A stretch of DNA of 32,619 bases from VGRW01 sp041498295 (GCA_041498295.1 JBGQIB010000039.1:1-32619); one strand, 5' to 3'; numbered from the stretch's first letter, positions 7,642-16,109 are shown. The notes: generated from the sequence alone by a model not told the origin. Numbers and translations are program-made.

Positions 7642-8888
7642 GGCTTCGGGGCGATCTCGAGCTCGATCACGGTGGCGTCCGGATCGAGCTCGCGCTCGGG
7701 AATCTGGATCGCGACCTCGCCGAGCGGGTCGGAGTTGAACATGCGGTCGAGCACCGACGTGCGCGTGTCGAACTCGAGTGCGCGGCCGCTCGCCAAGACG
7801 CGCGCCGCGCGTACGCGCTTGATCGGCACGCCGCGCACCGTCACGCTGTCGTAGGGCCGCATCAAGAGGTGCAGGTAGATGCGATCGCCGCGCCGCGTCG
7901 ACGGGCCGTAGAACTGCCACGGCTCGAGCCCGGGGAGTGAGTCGTGGATGCTCGCGGCGTGGGCGTCCATCCAGCGCGCGAGCGCGTCGAGCCGCTGGGT
8001 CTGCTCGACGGGCAGCGAACCGTCCGCCGTCGGACTCACGTTGAGCAACAGGTTCCCGCCGCGGCTCGCGACCTCGCACAGGACGTGCACCAGCGCGCGC
8101 GCCGACTTGTAGCGCGCGTCGTCGGGCGCGAACCCCCAGCTCTCGTTCATCGTCATGCACGTCTCCCAGCGGCGCTCGGGCGGAACCGGCGGGATGAACT
8201 GCTCGGGCGTATCGAAGTCACCCTCGCCCGGCAGGCGGTCGTTCAGCAGGATCTCGGGCTGGAGCTCGCGCGCGAGCGCGGCGAAATCCTTGGCGCGCCA
8301 CTCCTGTGGGGATCGCTCCCAGCCGCCGTCGAACCAGAGCACGTCGATGCGGCCGTAGCCCGTGAGCAGCTCGCGGAGCTGCGCGAACTGGAACTCGAGG
8401 AAGCGCGCCCACTGCGCGTCGCTGGGACGCGGCACGCGGCCGAACCGGTAGGGGCGATGCTCGTCGCGGAAGCGCGGGTAGTCCGGATGATGCCAGTCAC
8501 AGAGCGAGAAGTAGAGGCCGACGCGCAGCTCATTCTCGCGCGCCGCGTCGACGAACTCGCGCACGAGGTCACCGCGGTACTTCGAGTCCGCGATCGAGAG
8601 CTGGCCAGTCGCAGTCGGCCAGAGTGCGAAGCCGTCGTGGTGCTTGGCGGTGAGCACCGCGTAGCGCATGCCCGCGCGGCGCGCGCGCGCCAGCCAGTCG
8701 CGGGCGGCGCCGGGGCGCGGGGCGAAGCTCGCGGCGCTGGCGTGATACTCGTCCGCGGGAACGTCGGCCGAGCCCGGCAGCGCCGCCACGCCGCCGACGA
8801 GCGGCCACGAGAGCTCGACGCCGCGCTGCGACGAGTGACCCCAGTGCACGAACATCCCGAAGCGCGCGCCGTCGAACCAATTCGCCAT
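7638..8888 (-). CDS. GH29 alpha-L-fucosidase-like glycoside hydrolase
   Basis: The 416-residue product has the GH29 (beta/alpha)8 catalytic domain. It begins with RFGMFVHWGHSS, has TAKHHDGF (80-87) and carries the nucleophile motif VLWFDGGW with Asp187. A short beta-rich C-terminal region follows from about 330. There is no signal peptide, so it should act in the cytoplasm, unlike most GH29 enzymes that digest extracellular glycans. The general acid of GH29 is variable and I cannot assign it. Its ATG directly abuts the stop of the CrtI-like gene upstream, which implies one transcript with the desaturase and halogenase. It might trim a fucosyl or related deoxy-sugar from the pigment or an intermediate, or be an unrelated passenger. 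The family is clear; the substrate is not. Confidence 0.88.
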   Translation of the reverse strand: MANWFDGARFGMFVHWGHSSQRGVELSWPLVGGVAALPGSADVPADEYHASAASFAPRPGAARDWLARARRAGMRYAVLTAKHHDGFALWPTATGQLSIADSKYRGDLVREFVDAARENELRVGLYFSLCDWHHPDYPRFRDEHRPYRFGRVPRPSDAQWARFLEFQFAQLRELLTGYGRIDVLWFDGGWERSPQEWRAKDFAALARELQPEILLNDRLPGEGDFDTPEQFIPPVPPERRWETCMTMNESWGFAPDDARYKSARALVHVLCEVASRGGNLLLNVSPTADGSLPVEQTQRLDALARWMDAHAASIHDSLPGLEPWQFYGPSTRRGDRIYLHLLMRPYDSVTVRGVPIKRVRAARVLASGRALEFDTRTSVLDRMFNSDPLGEVAIQIPERELDPDATVIELEIAPKP

Positions 8889-10427
8889 CTAGCGCTCGAA
8901 CCGGTGCCACAGGTCGGCGTCGGTCTGCACGCCGAGGATCGCGCGCGCGGCGTTCACGCCCGAGGTCACCACGCCGTAGACGCCGCCGCCGGGCTGCGCC
9001 CAATGGCCGGCGAGATACAGGCCTGGAAGCGGCGTCGCGTTCGCCGGCCGTCCGGGGCCGATCTGGTCCGGGCCGAGCGACCAGCCGTAGATTGCGCCGT
9101 CGCTGTTCCGTGTATAGCGCTCGAGCGTGCGCGGCGTGCCGCCCTCCGCGAAGACAGTGTGCGCGCGCAGCCCAGGAAAGCGTGTCTCGGCCGCGGCCAG
9201 CATGCGCTCGACGTACGCTTCCTTTTCGCGGCGCCAGACCCGCGCCGCGCCGTAGGGCACGAGCGCCGTCAACACCAGGAGGTGTACGCCCTCGGGCGCG
9301 AGGCTCGGGTCGGCCAAGGTCGGCACGGTCGCGCTCCACCACACGGGCCGGCCCGCGAGCGTGGAAGCAAACGCGTCGTCGTGATTCCAGGTCTCGTAGA
9401 CGAACGTCTCGTGCGTCGCGCCTAGACGCCGCAAGTCGAGATCGGTCGCCGCGTAAGTCACGAACGCCGAGACCGACGGCTCGAGGCGCGCGAGCGCGCG
9501 CCGCCAGCGCGCGGGGAAGCGAGCCTCGCCGCACAGCTCCTCGACGGTCTGGCGCAGGTCCGCGTTGGAGATCACGACAGGCGCAGCGATGCGTTGCCCG
9601 TTCTCGAGCACGATGCCCGCGGCGCGGCCCGCAACGACCGCGATGCGGCGCACCGGGCTGCGCAGCAGGACTTCGCCGCCCTCGCGTTCGACCGCGCTGG
9701 CCAGCGCGCGCGCCAGTCGCTGGAAACTGCCCTTGCAGTAGAACGCCCCCTCGGCCGCGTACGAGAGCAGCATGGTCGCGAAATACAGGAACGAGACGCG
9801 CGACGGCGGCAGGCCGAGATACGGCCAGAACGTCGCGAAGACCGCCTTCGCGCGCGCATCGTCGAGGTGCTCGTCCATGACCCGCGCCAAGGTCGCGCGC
9901 CGGTAGCGGAGCAGCGTCGGGAAGTGACCCGGCGCGCGCATCACGTCGAAGGGCGAGGCGAGCTCCGCGGCTCGCCGCGCTTCGTCGCGGATCGCGAGAC
10001 ACTCCGAGACGAGATCCTCGAGACCCTTGCGCTCGGCGGGGAACGCGGTCGCGTGACTCGCGATGAACTCGTCGAGGCCGGCGCGCGCCCGCAGCTCGAA
10101 GCCGGGATACACGGCGGTGTAGAGCGGATCGATGCGCGCGAACTCGAGCTCGTCGCGCGCGCCCACCGACTGCAGCACGCGGTGCAAGAGCCCCCCGCCT
10201 TCGAACGCCGTGGGCTCACAGCCACCGACCAGGTGTACGGCGGAGTCGAACGTGAACTGCCCGCGCCGGAACGCGTGCGCGTACCCGCCGGGCCGATCGT
10301 GGCGCTCCGCGACGAGCACGTGCTTGCCCGCGCGCGCGAGCAGCGCGGCGGCGGTCAGGCCGCCCAGACCGCTCCCGACGACGATCGCGTCGTAGCGGTC
10401 GTGGCGCGCCTCGCGCCGGAATCTCAC
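8889..10427 (-). CDS. CrtI-like phytoene desaturase/isomerase-family flavoprotein
   Basis: This is a 512-residue NAD(P)/FAD-dependent oxidoreductase of the phytoene desaturase, carotenoid isomerase and retinol saturase superfamily. The Rossmann motif GSGLGGLTAA (18-27) is followed by ERHDRPGGYAHAF, the ADP-ribose and flavin contacts. The C-terminus has PGLYLAGHWAQPGGGVYG and then SGVNAAR, the typical closing FAD motif. The GTG start (10427-10425) overlaps the TGA of the halogenase-like gene, so the two are coupled. No phytoene synthase or other carotenoid gene is present, so a long conjugated chain made by the aryl polyene enzymes is a plausible substrate for desaturation or isomerisation; this is inference. 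It belongs to an operon with a halogenase-like gene upstream and GH29 downstream. Confidence 0.85.
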   Translation of the reverse strand: MRFRREARHDRYDAIVVGSGLGGLTAAALLARAGKHVLVAERHDRPGGYAHAFRRGQFTFDSAVHLVGGCEPTAFEGGGLLHRVLQSVGARDELEFARIDPLYTAVYPGFELRARAGLDEFIASHATAFPAERKGLEDLVSECLAIRDEARRAAELASPFDVMRAPGHFPTLLRYRRATLARVMDEHLDDARAKAVFATFWPYLGLPPSRVSFLYFATMLLSYAAEGAFYCKGSFQRLARALASAVEREGGEVLLRSPVRRIAVVAGRAAGIVLENGQRIAAPVVISNADLRQTVEELCGEARFPARWRRALARLEPSVSAFVTYAATDLDLRRLGATHETFVYETWNHDDAFASTLAGRPVWWSATVPTLADPSLAPEGVHLLVLTALVPYGAARVWRREKEAYVERMLAAAETRFPGLRAHTVFAEGGTPRTLERYTRNSDGAIYGWSLGPDQIGPGRPANATPLPGLYLAGHWAQPGGGVYGVVTSGVNAARAILGVQTDADLWHRFER

Positions 10428-11671
10428 CGGACGCTGAACTCGGCGGGATCGTTTCCGGCCAGCCCGTACTTCAGCATGAAGTCGACCATGTACATGCTGT
10501 AGCGGCTGTCGGTCGCCTCGCCGGTGAAGACGCGCGGAAGGTGCTTGCGAAAGTGCCAGTCGGTCATGCGCCCGAGCCACGTGTGGCGCACGTACTCACC
10601 CACCTTGAACAAGGTGAACAGGCGCCCGCTGTAGTACGCGTCGACGATGCGCGACCAGTCGTCGAGGTTCGTGATCACGCGCGACTCGTAGCGCCGGAAC
10701 GCGCGGCTCGAGCCGTCGCGAATCGCGGCCGCCAGCGAGCGCGCGCCGTCGAGCGCGAGCAGGGTGCCGCTCGAGAGCACCGGATCGATGAAGCCGAACG
10801 CGTCGCCGCACAGCGCCCAACCGGGACCCGCGCCGCGCGTCGCGCGCAGCTGGTAGTTCGTGTAGCGCACGACGGGAGTCACTCGCTCTGCTTTCTCGCC
10901 CCACTGCCGCGCGCTCTCGTCCTTGCGCAGGAAGTTGTCGTACTGCTCCTCGATCGTCGCGCCGAACTTCACGATGTATTCCGACGGAGTCACGATCCCG
11001 ACCGACACGCGCCCGGGCAGCGGAATGCGCCACGCCCAGCCGCGCTCGAGCCGATCGGCGTGCACGTTCCCGGGCAGCACCGTCTGGACGCCGGTGCAGT
11101 GCGCGTGGAGCGCGGTGTCCTTGCGCGGCCCTTCGACGGTGTCGAGCGCGAGCAGGCGCGCGAGCGCGCGCGCGCGGCCGGTTGCGTCGACGACCAGGTC
11201 GGGCGCGCCGCCGAGCGCGCTGCGCGCGGCCTCGAGTGTCTCGGGCGCGAGCCGGATCCGATCCGACTCGCCGTCGCGCTCGAAGCGCGCCGACTGATCG
11301 ATGCGCAGCGCGCCGACGCGCTCCGCCGCCGCGACGATCGACGCGTCGAACAAGTCGCGCGGCACGTTGTACGCGTAGGGCGTTTTTGCGCCGCGCCGGT
11401 CCGCGAAGCGGAAGCTCACCTGCATGATGGGATGAAACGTGAACGTCGCGCCCGGCTTGTACATGCTGTACGCCGCGACCTCGTCCTCGATCCCGAGCTC
11501 CTGCAGGAAGGGAATGACCGCGGGCACGAGCGACTCGCCGACGATGATCGGCGGCCGCTTGCCGCGCGTGAAGAACGCGGCGCCGATGCCCGCACGCCGC
11601 AGGTAGGCCGCCAGCGCTGCGCCCGAAGGTCCGCCGCCGACGATCGCGACTCTGCGGATCCGTGCCCCCAT
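10424..11671 (-). CDS. Flavin-dependent halogenase-like protein (tryptophan halogenase family)
   Basis: The 415-residue product has the FAD motif GGGPSG (12-17), the VGES turn (44-47), a Lys at position 72 in MYKPGATF matching the catalytic Lys79 of PrnA/RebH, and the halogenase hallmark WxWxIP as WAWRIP (212-217). GDAFGFIDP (289-297) forms the second FAD contact. These residues fit an active halogenase or close relative, and similar proteins are common in aryl polyene and xanthomonadin clusters, where brominated products are known. I chose the ATG at 11671 because the Rossmann strand starts immediately; upstream there is a promoter-like sequence and no ribosome site. The gene is divergent from an ACP gene, which fits halogenases that act on carrier-bound substrates (PltA type). 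Halogenation itself is not proven. Confidence 0.82.
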   Translation of the reverse strand: MGARIRRVAIVGGGPSGAALAAYLRRAGIGAAFFTRGKRPPIIVGESLVPAVIPFLQELGIEDEVAAYSMYKPGATFTFHPIMQVSFRFADRRGAKTPYAYNVPRDLFDASIVAAAERVGALRIDQSARFERDGESDRIRLAPETLEAARSALGGAPDLVVDATGRARALARLLALDTVEGPRKDTALHAHCTGVQTVLPGNVHADRLERGWAWRIPLPGRVSVGIVTPSEYIVKFGATIEEQYDNFLRKDESARQWGEKAERVTPVVRYTNYQLRATRGAGPGWALCGDAFGFIDPVLSSGTLLALDGARSLAAAIRDGSSRAFRRYESRVITNLDDWSRIVDAYYSGRLFTLFKVGEYVRHTWLGRMTDWHFRKHLPRVFTGEATDSRYSMYMVDFMLKYGLAGNDPAEFSVR

Positions 11672-11754
11672 CCGAGCGGCACGATAGACGAGCGAGGGCA
11701 GGCTTTCAACGCGTCTTGACAATCCGCTCGAAGCGGTGCGAAACACCCCGACAG
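11672..11754. promoter_or_regulatory. Divergent intergenic region between halogenase-like and ACP operons
   Basis: These 83 nt separate two divergent operons. On the minus strand, TTGAAA (+ strand 11704-11709) and TATCGT (+ strand 11681-11686) are spaced 17 nt apart, a good sigma-70-like pair. The -10 lies only about 10 nt before the halogenase ATG, which would give a nearly leaderless mRNA and agrees with the lack of a Shine-Dalgarno. On the plus strand, a perfect TTGACA (11716-11721) has no convincing -10 partner. Shared control of both operons is likely but not shown. Confidence 0.35.
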
Positions 11755-12012
11755 ATGAACTGGACCCGCGAAGCGCTGACGGATCGCGTCTACGAGATTC
11801 TGCGCGGGGACCTGCTCAGCGTCGGCGACGAATTCACGCCGCGCTCGAACCTGATCGAGGCGGGCCTCGACTCCCTGGCGGTGACGCAGCTCCTGCTCGC
11901 GATCGAAGAGAGTACGGGCGTCTGGGTCGACGAGAGCTTGCTCACGGAGGAGACGCTCGCGAGCGCGGAAAGCCTCGCGGCCTGTGTCCATGCCCAAATC
12001 GCGCGCGCCTGA
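11755..12012 (+). CDS. Acyl/peptidyl carrier protein (extra, outside the core pair)
   Basis: This 85-residue single-domain carrier protein has the phosphopantetheine site in LIEAGLDSLAV with Ser40. The helical pattern and acidic surface match ACP/PCP domains. It is preceded by the divergent promoter region and followed by an acyltransferase gene that starts 23 nt inside it in another frame. As the only carrier in this operon, and with a ligase at the operon end, it probably holds a substrate activated by that ligase. It differs clearly from the two ACPs of the core operon: the local motif here is GLDSLA, against GLDSID and DFDSLD there. The ATG at 11755 has no evident ribosome site, so translation may be inefficient or leaderless. 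Confidence 0.9.
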   Translation: MNWTREALTDRVYEILRGDLLSVGDEFTPRSNLIEAGLDSLAVTQLLLAIEESTGVWVDESLLTEETLASAESLAACVHAQIARA

Positions 12013-13366
12013 TCGCGTCCCGCTGACCGGGGCCGACTGTTTTCTGCGCGCGTTCGATCTCGAGGTGCGCCGCAAGTCCGGCGCGAGTCACCTCTCGCAG
12101 CTCGTCCTGCGCTTGGGACCGGGCTTCGACTCGAGCGTACTCGCGAAGTTGATTGCGGAGATCGCGGCGGCGCAGCCGATCCTGCGCGCGCCGATCCGCC
12201 GGCCGTTCGGCGTCCTGCCGCCGGAGTTCCGGCTCGATCTCGCGGCCCAGGCGAAGCTGCCGCGCGTGGAGGTTCACGACGCTCCGCGCTCGCTGGGCGA
12301 GCCGCCGCTCCCCCCGCTGTTCGCGGAGCGCCTGAACGGGCGGCTCGACGGGCGCCGCGGTGAGCTGCTGCGCTGCGACGTCGTGCGCTACGAGGGCGGC
12401 GCGGCCGGCAGCGACGTCGCGTTCACGTGGCTGCACATGCTGCTCGACGGCTCGGGCAGCGAGCGCTTCGTGCGTTGGCTCGACGAAGTGGGGCAGGGCG
12501 CGCGCTCCGCCGCGGAGCTGCCCGACGAGCCGCCGACTGACTCGGCCGCCCAGACGCCGCCCGCGGGCGCGGCTCGCATGCGAACCGCGGGGGCCCGTGG
12601 TGAGCAGGCGCTGCGCTGGCGTACGCGCATGCGTTCGTTCGCGTCGCGCGCGCCCCGCTCGCTCGCGGGTCCGCTCGCGCGCACGCCGCAGCGGCTCGAG
12701 GTCGATCTAGCGACGTTCACGCGCGAGGAGACGGCGCGCATCGGCGCGCGCGCGCGCAAGCTCGCGGGCTTTCTCACGCCGATGCTGTTCTATCTCGCCG
12801 CGAGCGTGCGCGCACACCGCTCGGTGTTCCAGCTGCGCGGCATCGACCCGCGCAGCTTCGTGGTGCCTTTGCCCGTGAATCTGCGAGCGAAGGGCGCGGC
12901 TGGGTCGCTCTTCGGCACGCGTGTCTCGCTGCTCTGGTTCCAAGTCTTGCCCGAGTCCTGCTCCGGGCTCGAGGACTTGCTCGCGGAGCTGAAGGCGCAG
13001 CGCCTCGCTGCGATCAAGGAGGGCATGGTCGAGGCCGGCAGCGCCGCGATGGACTTCGCGCGCTGGCTTCCGCGCTCGGCCTACGCGCGCATGGCGCGGC
13101 GCTCGTTCGGCGGCGAGCTGTGCTCGTTCTTCTTCGCCTACACCGACGAGTTTCTTCCCGGGATGACGTCGTTCCTGGGTGCGCCGATCCACAACGCCTT
13201 TCACGCGCCGTCGGTGCCGCCGTCCCCCGGCTCGGGCGCGATCTTCTCGCTGCGTGACGGTCGCTTGAACTTCTCGCACGTGCGCCAGGCGGGCGTATTC
13301 TCGGGCTTCGAGCTGGTGCGCTTCCGGCGCAGCCTGCGCGCGGATCTGCTCGGGGAAGCGGAGTGA
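11990..13366 (+). CDS. HxxxDG acyltransferase, condensation-domain / WS-DGAT-like
   Basis: The 458-residue protein shows the active-site motif HMLLDG (His149-Gly154) near the end of the first third, as in the CoA- or carrier-dependent acyltransferase superfamily (NRPS condensation domains, wax-ester synthases, BAHD-like enzymes). The second half has the expected features of the C-terminal lobe, including a hydrophobic helix around 250-270 (LAGFLTPMLFYLAASVRAH) and the segment FVVPLPVNLR. The classical double His (HHxxxDG) is reduced to LHMLLDG. It probably transfers an acyl group from the upstream ACP to an alcohol or amine. The ATG at 11990 overlaps the ACP gene; the stop overlaps the next GTG. 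Acceptor and donor are unknown. Confidence 0.72.
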   Translation: MPKSRAPDRVPLTGADCFLRAFDLEVRRKSGASHLSQLVLRLGPGFDSSVLAKLIAEIAAAQPILRAPIRRPFGVLPPEFRLDLAAQAKLPRVEVHDAPRSLGEPPLPPLFAERLNGRLDGRRGELLRCDVVRYEGGAAGSDVAFTWLHMLLDGSGSERFVRWLDEVGQGARSAAELPDEPPTDSAAQTPPAGAARMRTAGARGEQALRWRTRMRSFASRAPRSLAGPLARTPQRLEVDLATFTREETARIGARARKLAGFLTPMLFYLAASVRAHRSVFQLRGIDPRSFVVPLPVNLRAKGAAGSLFGTRVSLLWFQVLPESCSGLEDLLAELKAQRLAAIKEGMVEAGSAAMDFARWLPRSAYARMARRSFGGELCSFFFAYTDEFLPGMTSFLGAPIHNAFHAPSVPPSPGSGAIFSLRDGRLNFSHVRQAGVFSGFELVRFRRSLRADLLGEAE

Positions 13367-14643
13367 CTCGCGCGGAGACGTGCGACGTCGCGGTGATCGG
13401 CGGCGGGAGCGCGGGCGTCGCAGCCGCGGTCTCGGCGGCGCGCGCGGGCGCGCGCACCTGGCTCGTGGAGAAGAGCGACCGCTTGGGCGGGAACGCCGCG
13501 CACGCACTGGTGCACACGATTTGCGGGCTCTACTACGCGGCGGACGAGGGCGACCCGCTGCTCGCGCACGCTGGAATTCCCGCGGAGCTCGCGCGCCGTC
13601 TCTCGGCCGGCGCTGGCGCCGCGCATCCGGAGCGGGCGGGCCGCGTCTGGTACCTGCCCGTGCGCCCCGACGCGCTCTCGGCGACCTACGCAGAGCTGTG
13701 TCGCGAAGCTCGCGGGCTCGAGCTGCACCTTGGCGCGGAGCTCTCCGGCGCCGAGTTGGGGCCCGACGCGTCCTCGGAGTCACTGCTTCGCCTGCGCGAC
13801 GCTCACGGGACGGCGGAGCTGCGCGCGTCGGTCGTCATCGACGCGAGCGGCGACGCAGCCGCGGCCGCGCTCGGCGGCGCGGGCACCGACATGGCCCCGC
13901 CCGACGAGCTGCAGTGCCCCTCCTACGTCTTCCGCATCGAGGGCGTCGACACGTCGCAGCTTGTCGGCTTCGCGCGCCTGCAGCTCGGCGCCGCGCTCGC
14001 AAGCGGCGTGCGCGGCGGGCAGCTGCCGCGCGGCGCCGACGCGATCGTCGTGCGGGCGAGCGGCCGGCGCGGCGAAGTCTTCGCGACCTTGAATCTGCCG
14101 CGCCCTCTGCACGAAGTCTGGGCGCCGCTCGATGCGGAGTGTGTCGCGCGCCTCGAGCGCGGCGCGCGCGAAGCGGCGGAGGCGATCGCGCGCTTCCTGC
14201 GCGAGACACGGCCCGCGTTCGCGGGCGCGACTCTGGCCGAGCACCCGCGCCGGCTCGGCGTGCGCGAGACGCGGCGCGTGCAGGGGCTCGTGCGAGTCAC
14301 GGCCGACGACGTGCTCGCGGGCCGGCGCCGCGACGACGAGGTCGCCCTCTCGACCTGGCCGATCGAGCTCTGGCAGGACCATCGCCGGCCGATCTTCGAG
14401 CAGCCCGCGGGGGCCTGCTCGATCCCGCTCGGCGCGCTGATCTCGCGCACGCATCCGCGCCTCGGCATGGCGGGCCGCTGCATGTCCGCCACGCACGAAG
14501 CGCACGGCGCGCTGCGAGTGATCGGCACTGCACTCGCCACGGGCGAGGCGATCGGCTGCGCCGCGGCGTTCGCCGCGGACCGCGGTAAGGCGCTCGAGGA
14601 AGTTGCGCCGTCGTCGGTTCGCTCTCAGACTCGCGCCGGATGA
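13363..14643 (+). CDS. FAD-dependent oxidoreductase (FAD_oxidored-like)
   Basis: The 426-residue flavoprotein begins with a dinucleotide-binding motif GGGSAG (13-18) and EKSDRLGGNA, then has the internal VIDASGDAAAAALGG segment. It ends with a region (RTHPRLGMAGRCMSATHEAHGA) typical of the FAD-dependent oxidoreductase family PF12831. GTG at 13363 overlaps the stop of the acyltransferase gene; its own stop overlaps the ATG of the ligase gene (ATGA), so all three are coupled. The operon context suggests oxidation of the carrier-bound or transferred acyl group. It is not an acyl-CoA dehydrogenase-type enzyme, so the parallel with pyrrolyl-carrier pathways is only in logic. Reaction unknown. Confidence 0.8.
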   Translation: MTRAETCDVAVIGGGSAGVAAAVSAARAGARTWLVEKSDRLGGNAAHALVHTICGLYYAADEGDPLLAHAGIPAELARRLSAGAGAAHPERAGRVWYLPVRPDALSATYAELCREARGLELHLGAELSGAELGPDASSESLLRLRDAHGTAELRASVVIDASGDAAAAALGGAGTDMAPPDELQCPSYVFRIEGVDTSQLVGFARLQLGAALASGVRGGQLPRGADAIVVRASGRRGEVFATLNLPRPLHEVWAPLDAECVARLERGAREAAEAIARFLRETRPAFAGATLAEHPRRLGVRETRRVQGLVRVTADDVLAGRRRDDEVALSTWPIELWQDHRRPIFEQPAGACSIPLGALISRTHPRLGMAGRCMSATHEAHGALRVIGTALATGEAIGCAAAFAADRGKALEEVAPSSVRSQTRAG

Positions 14644-16109
14644 GCGACACGGTCCTCGACTTCATCCGCGCGCACGCGGCGCGGGCGCCAGAGCACGAGG
14701 CGCTCGTCGCCGCGCGCGCCGGCGCTACACCGGAACGGATCAGTTACGGCGAGCTCGTCGCGCGCGTGGACGCGCTCGCGGCGCGCCTGCGCGGCGCAGG
14801 GGTGGGCCGCGCGCAGCGCTGCGGGCTGGTCGCGCGCCAGGGGACGGGCTTCATCGAGCTCGCGCTCGCGATCCTCGCGGCGGACGCATGTCTCGTGCCG
14901 ATCGCGGAGGACCACACGGGCCCGGTGCTCGAGTCGTTCGCCGAGCGCGCGCGGCTACACTGGATCGTGTTGGAGCGCGACGCGGGGGCGGGGCGCTTCG
15001 AGCTGGTCGCGCGCGCCGAGGTTCCGCCCGTCGACGGCAAGCGCGAGCGCGACTTCGCCGGCCTGCGCCCAGCGTATCTGCGTTTCACGTCGGGCACCAC
15101 GAGTCGGCGCAAGGGCGTGATCCTCGGGCACGCGGCGATCCTCGCGCGCCTCGCCGCCGCGAACCGAGGGCTCGGCGTCGGGCCGAGCGAGCGCATTCTG
15201 TGGCTGCTGCCGATGGCGCACCACTTCGTGGTATCGATCCTCTTGTACCTGAGACATGGCGCGACGATCCTCTTGCCCGCCGGCGCGCTCGCGCGTCCGA
15301 TCCTCGAGCTCGCCGCCGCGGAGCGCGCGACTTTGCTGTACGCCTCGCCGTATCACATGAGCTTGCTCGCGAAGGACGCCTCGGGGCTCGGGCTTCCCGA
15401 GCTGCGGCTCGCGGTGTCGACGGCGGAAGGGCTGCGGGCCGACATCGCGCGCGCGTTCGCGGCGCGCTTCGGCCGTCCGGTGGCGCAGGCGCTCGGCATC
15501 ATCGAGGTCGGGCTACCCGTATTGAACGTGCGCGCGGCCGAACGGAAGCCCGACTCACTCGGCCGGCCGCTGCCCGACTACGACGTCTGGCTGCGCGGCG
15601 AAGACGGCCAGCCAGTCGCGCCCCCCACGTCGCCCGACAAGACGGGCGAGATCTGCATTCGCGGCCCGGGGTTCTTCGACGCCTATCTCGATCCCTGGAC
15701 TCCCGCGCGCGAGGTGCTGGAGCCCGACGGATTCCGCACCGGCGATCAGGGCTACTTCGACGCGGACGGCGAGCTATATCTCGTCGGACGGCGCGCGAAC
15801 CGCATCAACATGGCGGGCATGAAGTTCTTCAGCGAGGAGGTCGAGGCGGTCCTCGACGCTCATCCCGGCGTGCGCCGCAGCCGCGTGCTCGCGCGCGAGC
15901 ACGCGCACTTGGGGGAGATCCCGATCGCGGAGGTCGAGCCCGCAGACGCGTCGCATCCGCCGACCCGCGCCGAGCTCACGAGTCACTGCCGCGCGCAACT
16001 TCCTGCGTACAAGGTCCCGCGCGAGTTCCAGATCGTCGAATCACTCCCCGAGACGGCAACCGGGAAACTCGCGCGCCGCGCCGCTCGGGACAGCCTCGAC
16101 CGTCAGTGA
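14640..16109 (+). CDS. AMP-dependent acyl/aryl ligase (adenylation enzyme)
   Basis: This 489-residue stand-alone adenylate-forming enzyme has the P-loop TSGTTSRRKG (150-159), a hinge region with RTGDQGYFDADGELYLVGR, and the catalytic Lys476 in ATGKLARR. The usual YGxTE motif is altered to LGIIE, hinting at an unusual substrate pocket. It closes a four-gene operon with ACP, HxxxDG acyltransferase and flavoprotein, so it probably charges that ACP. The core aryl polyene operon has its own ligase (fused to a dehydratase), which makes this one an additional activation activity. It could instead activate the aryl starter; sequence alone does not say. Its 3' end overlaps the convergent DUF3261 gene by 7 nt. 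Confidence 0.88.
   Translation: MSDTVLDFIRAHAARAPEHEALVAARAGATPERISYGELVARVDALAARLRGAGVGRAQRCGLVARQGTGFIELALAILAADACLVPIAEDHTGPVLESFAERARLHWIVLERDAGAGRFELVARAEVPPVDGKRERDFAGLRPAYLRFTSGTTSRRKGVILGHAAILARLAAANRGLGVGPSERILWLLPMAHHFVVSILLYLRHGATILLPAGALARPILELAAAERATLLYASPYHMSLLAKDASGLGLPELRLAVSTAEGLRADIARAFAARFGRPVAQALGIIEVGLPVLNVRAAERKPDSLGRPLPDYDVWLRGEDGQPVAPPTSPDKTGEICIRGPGFFDAYLDPWTPAREVLEPDGFRTGDQGYFDADGELYLVGRRANRINMAGMKFFSEEVEAVLDAHPGVRRSRVLAREHAHLGEIPIAEVEPADASHPPTRAELTSHCRAQLPAYKVPREFQIVESLPETATGKLARRAARDSLDRQ

Noticed and set aside
11716..11721. Perfect TTGACA as a -35 box for the ACP operon
   Set aside because: No acceptable -10 hexamer lies 16-18 nt downstream on the plus strand, so it was not called as a separate promoter.
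11672..11754. Possible tRNA or small RNA in the divergent gaps (also 6022-6085, 21160-21232)
   Set aside because: The gaps are 64-83 nt and show no cloverleaf, CCA end or GC stem followed by a T-run.
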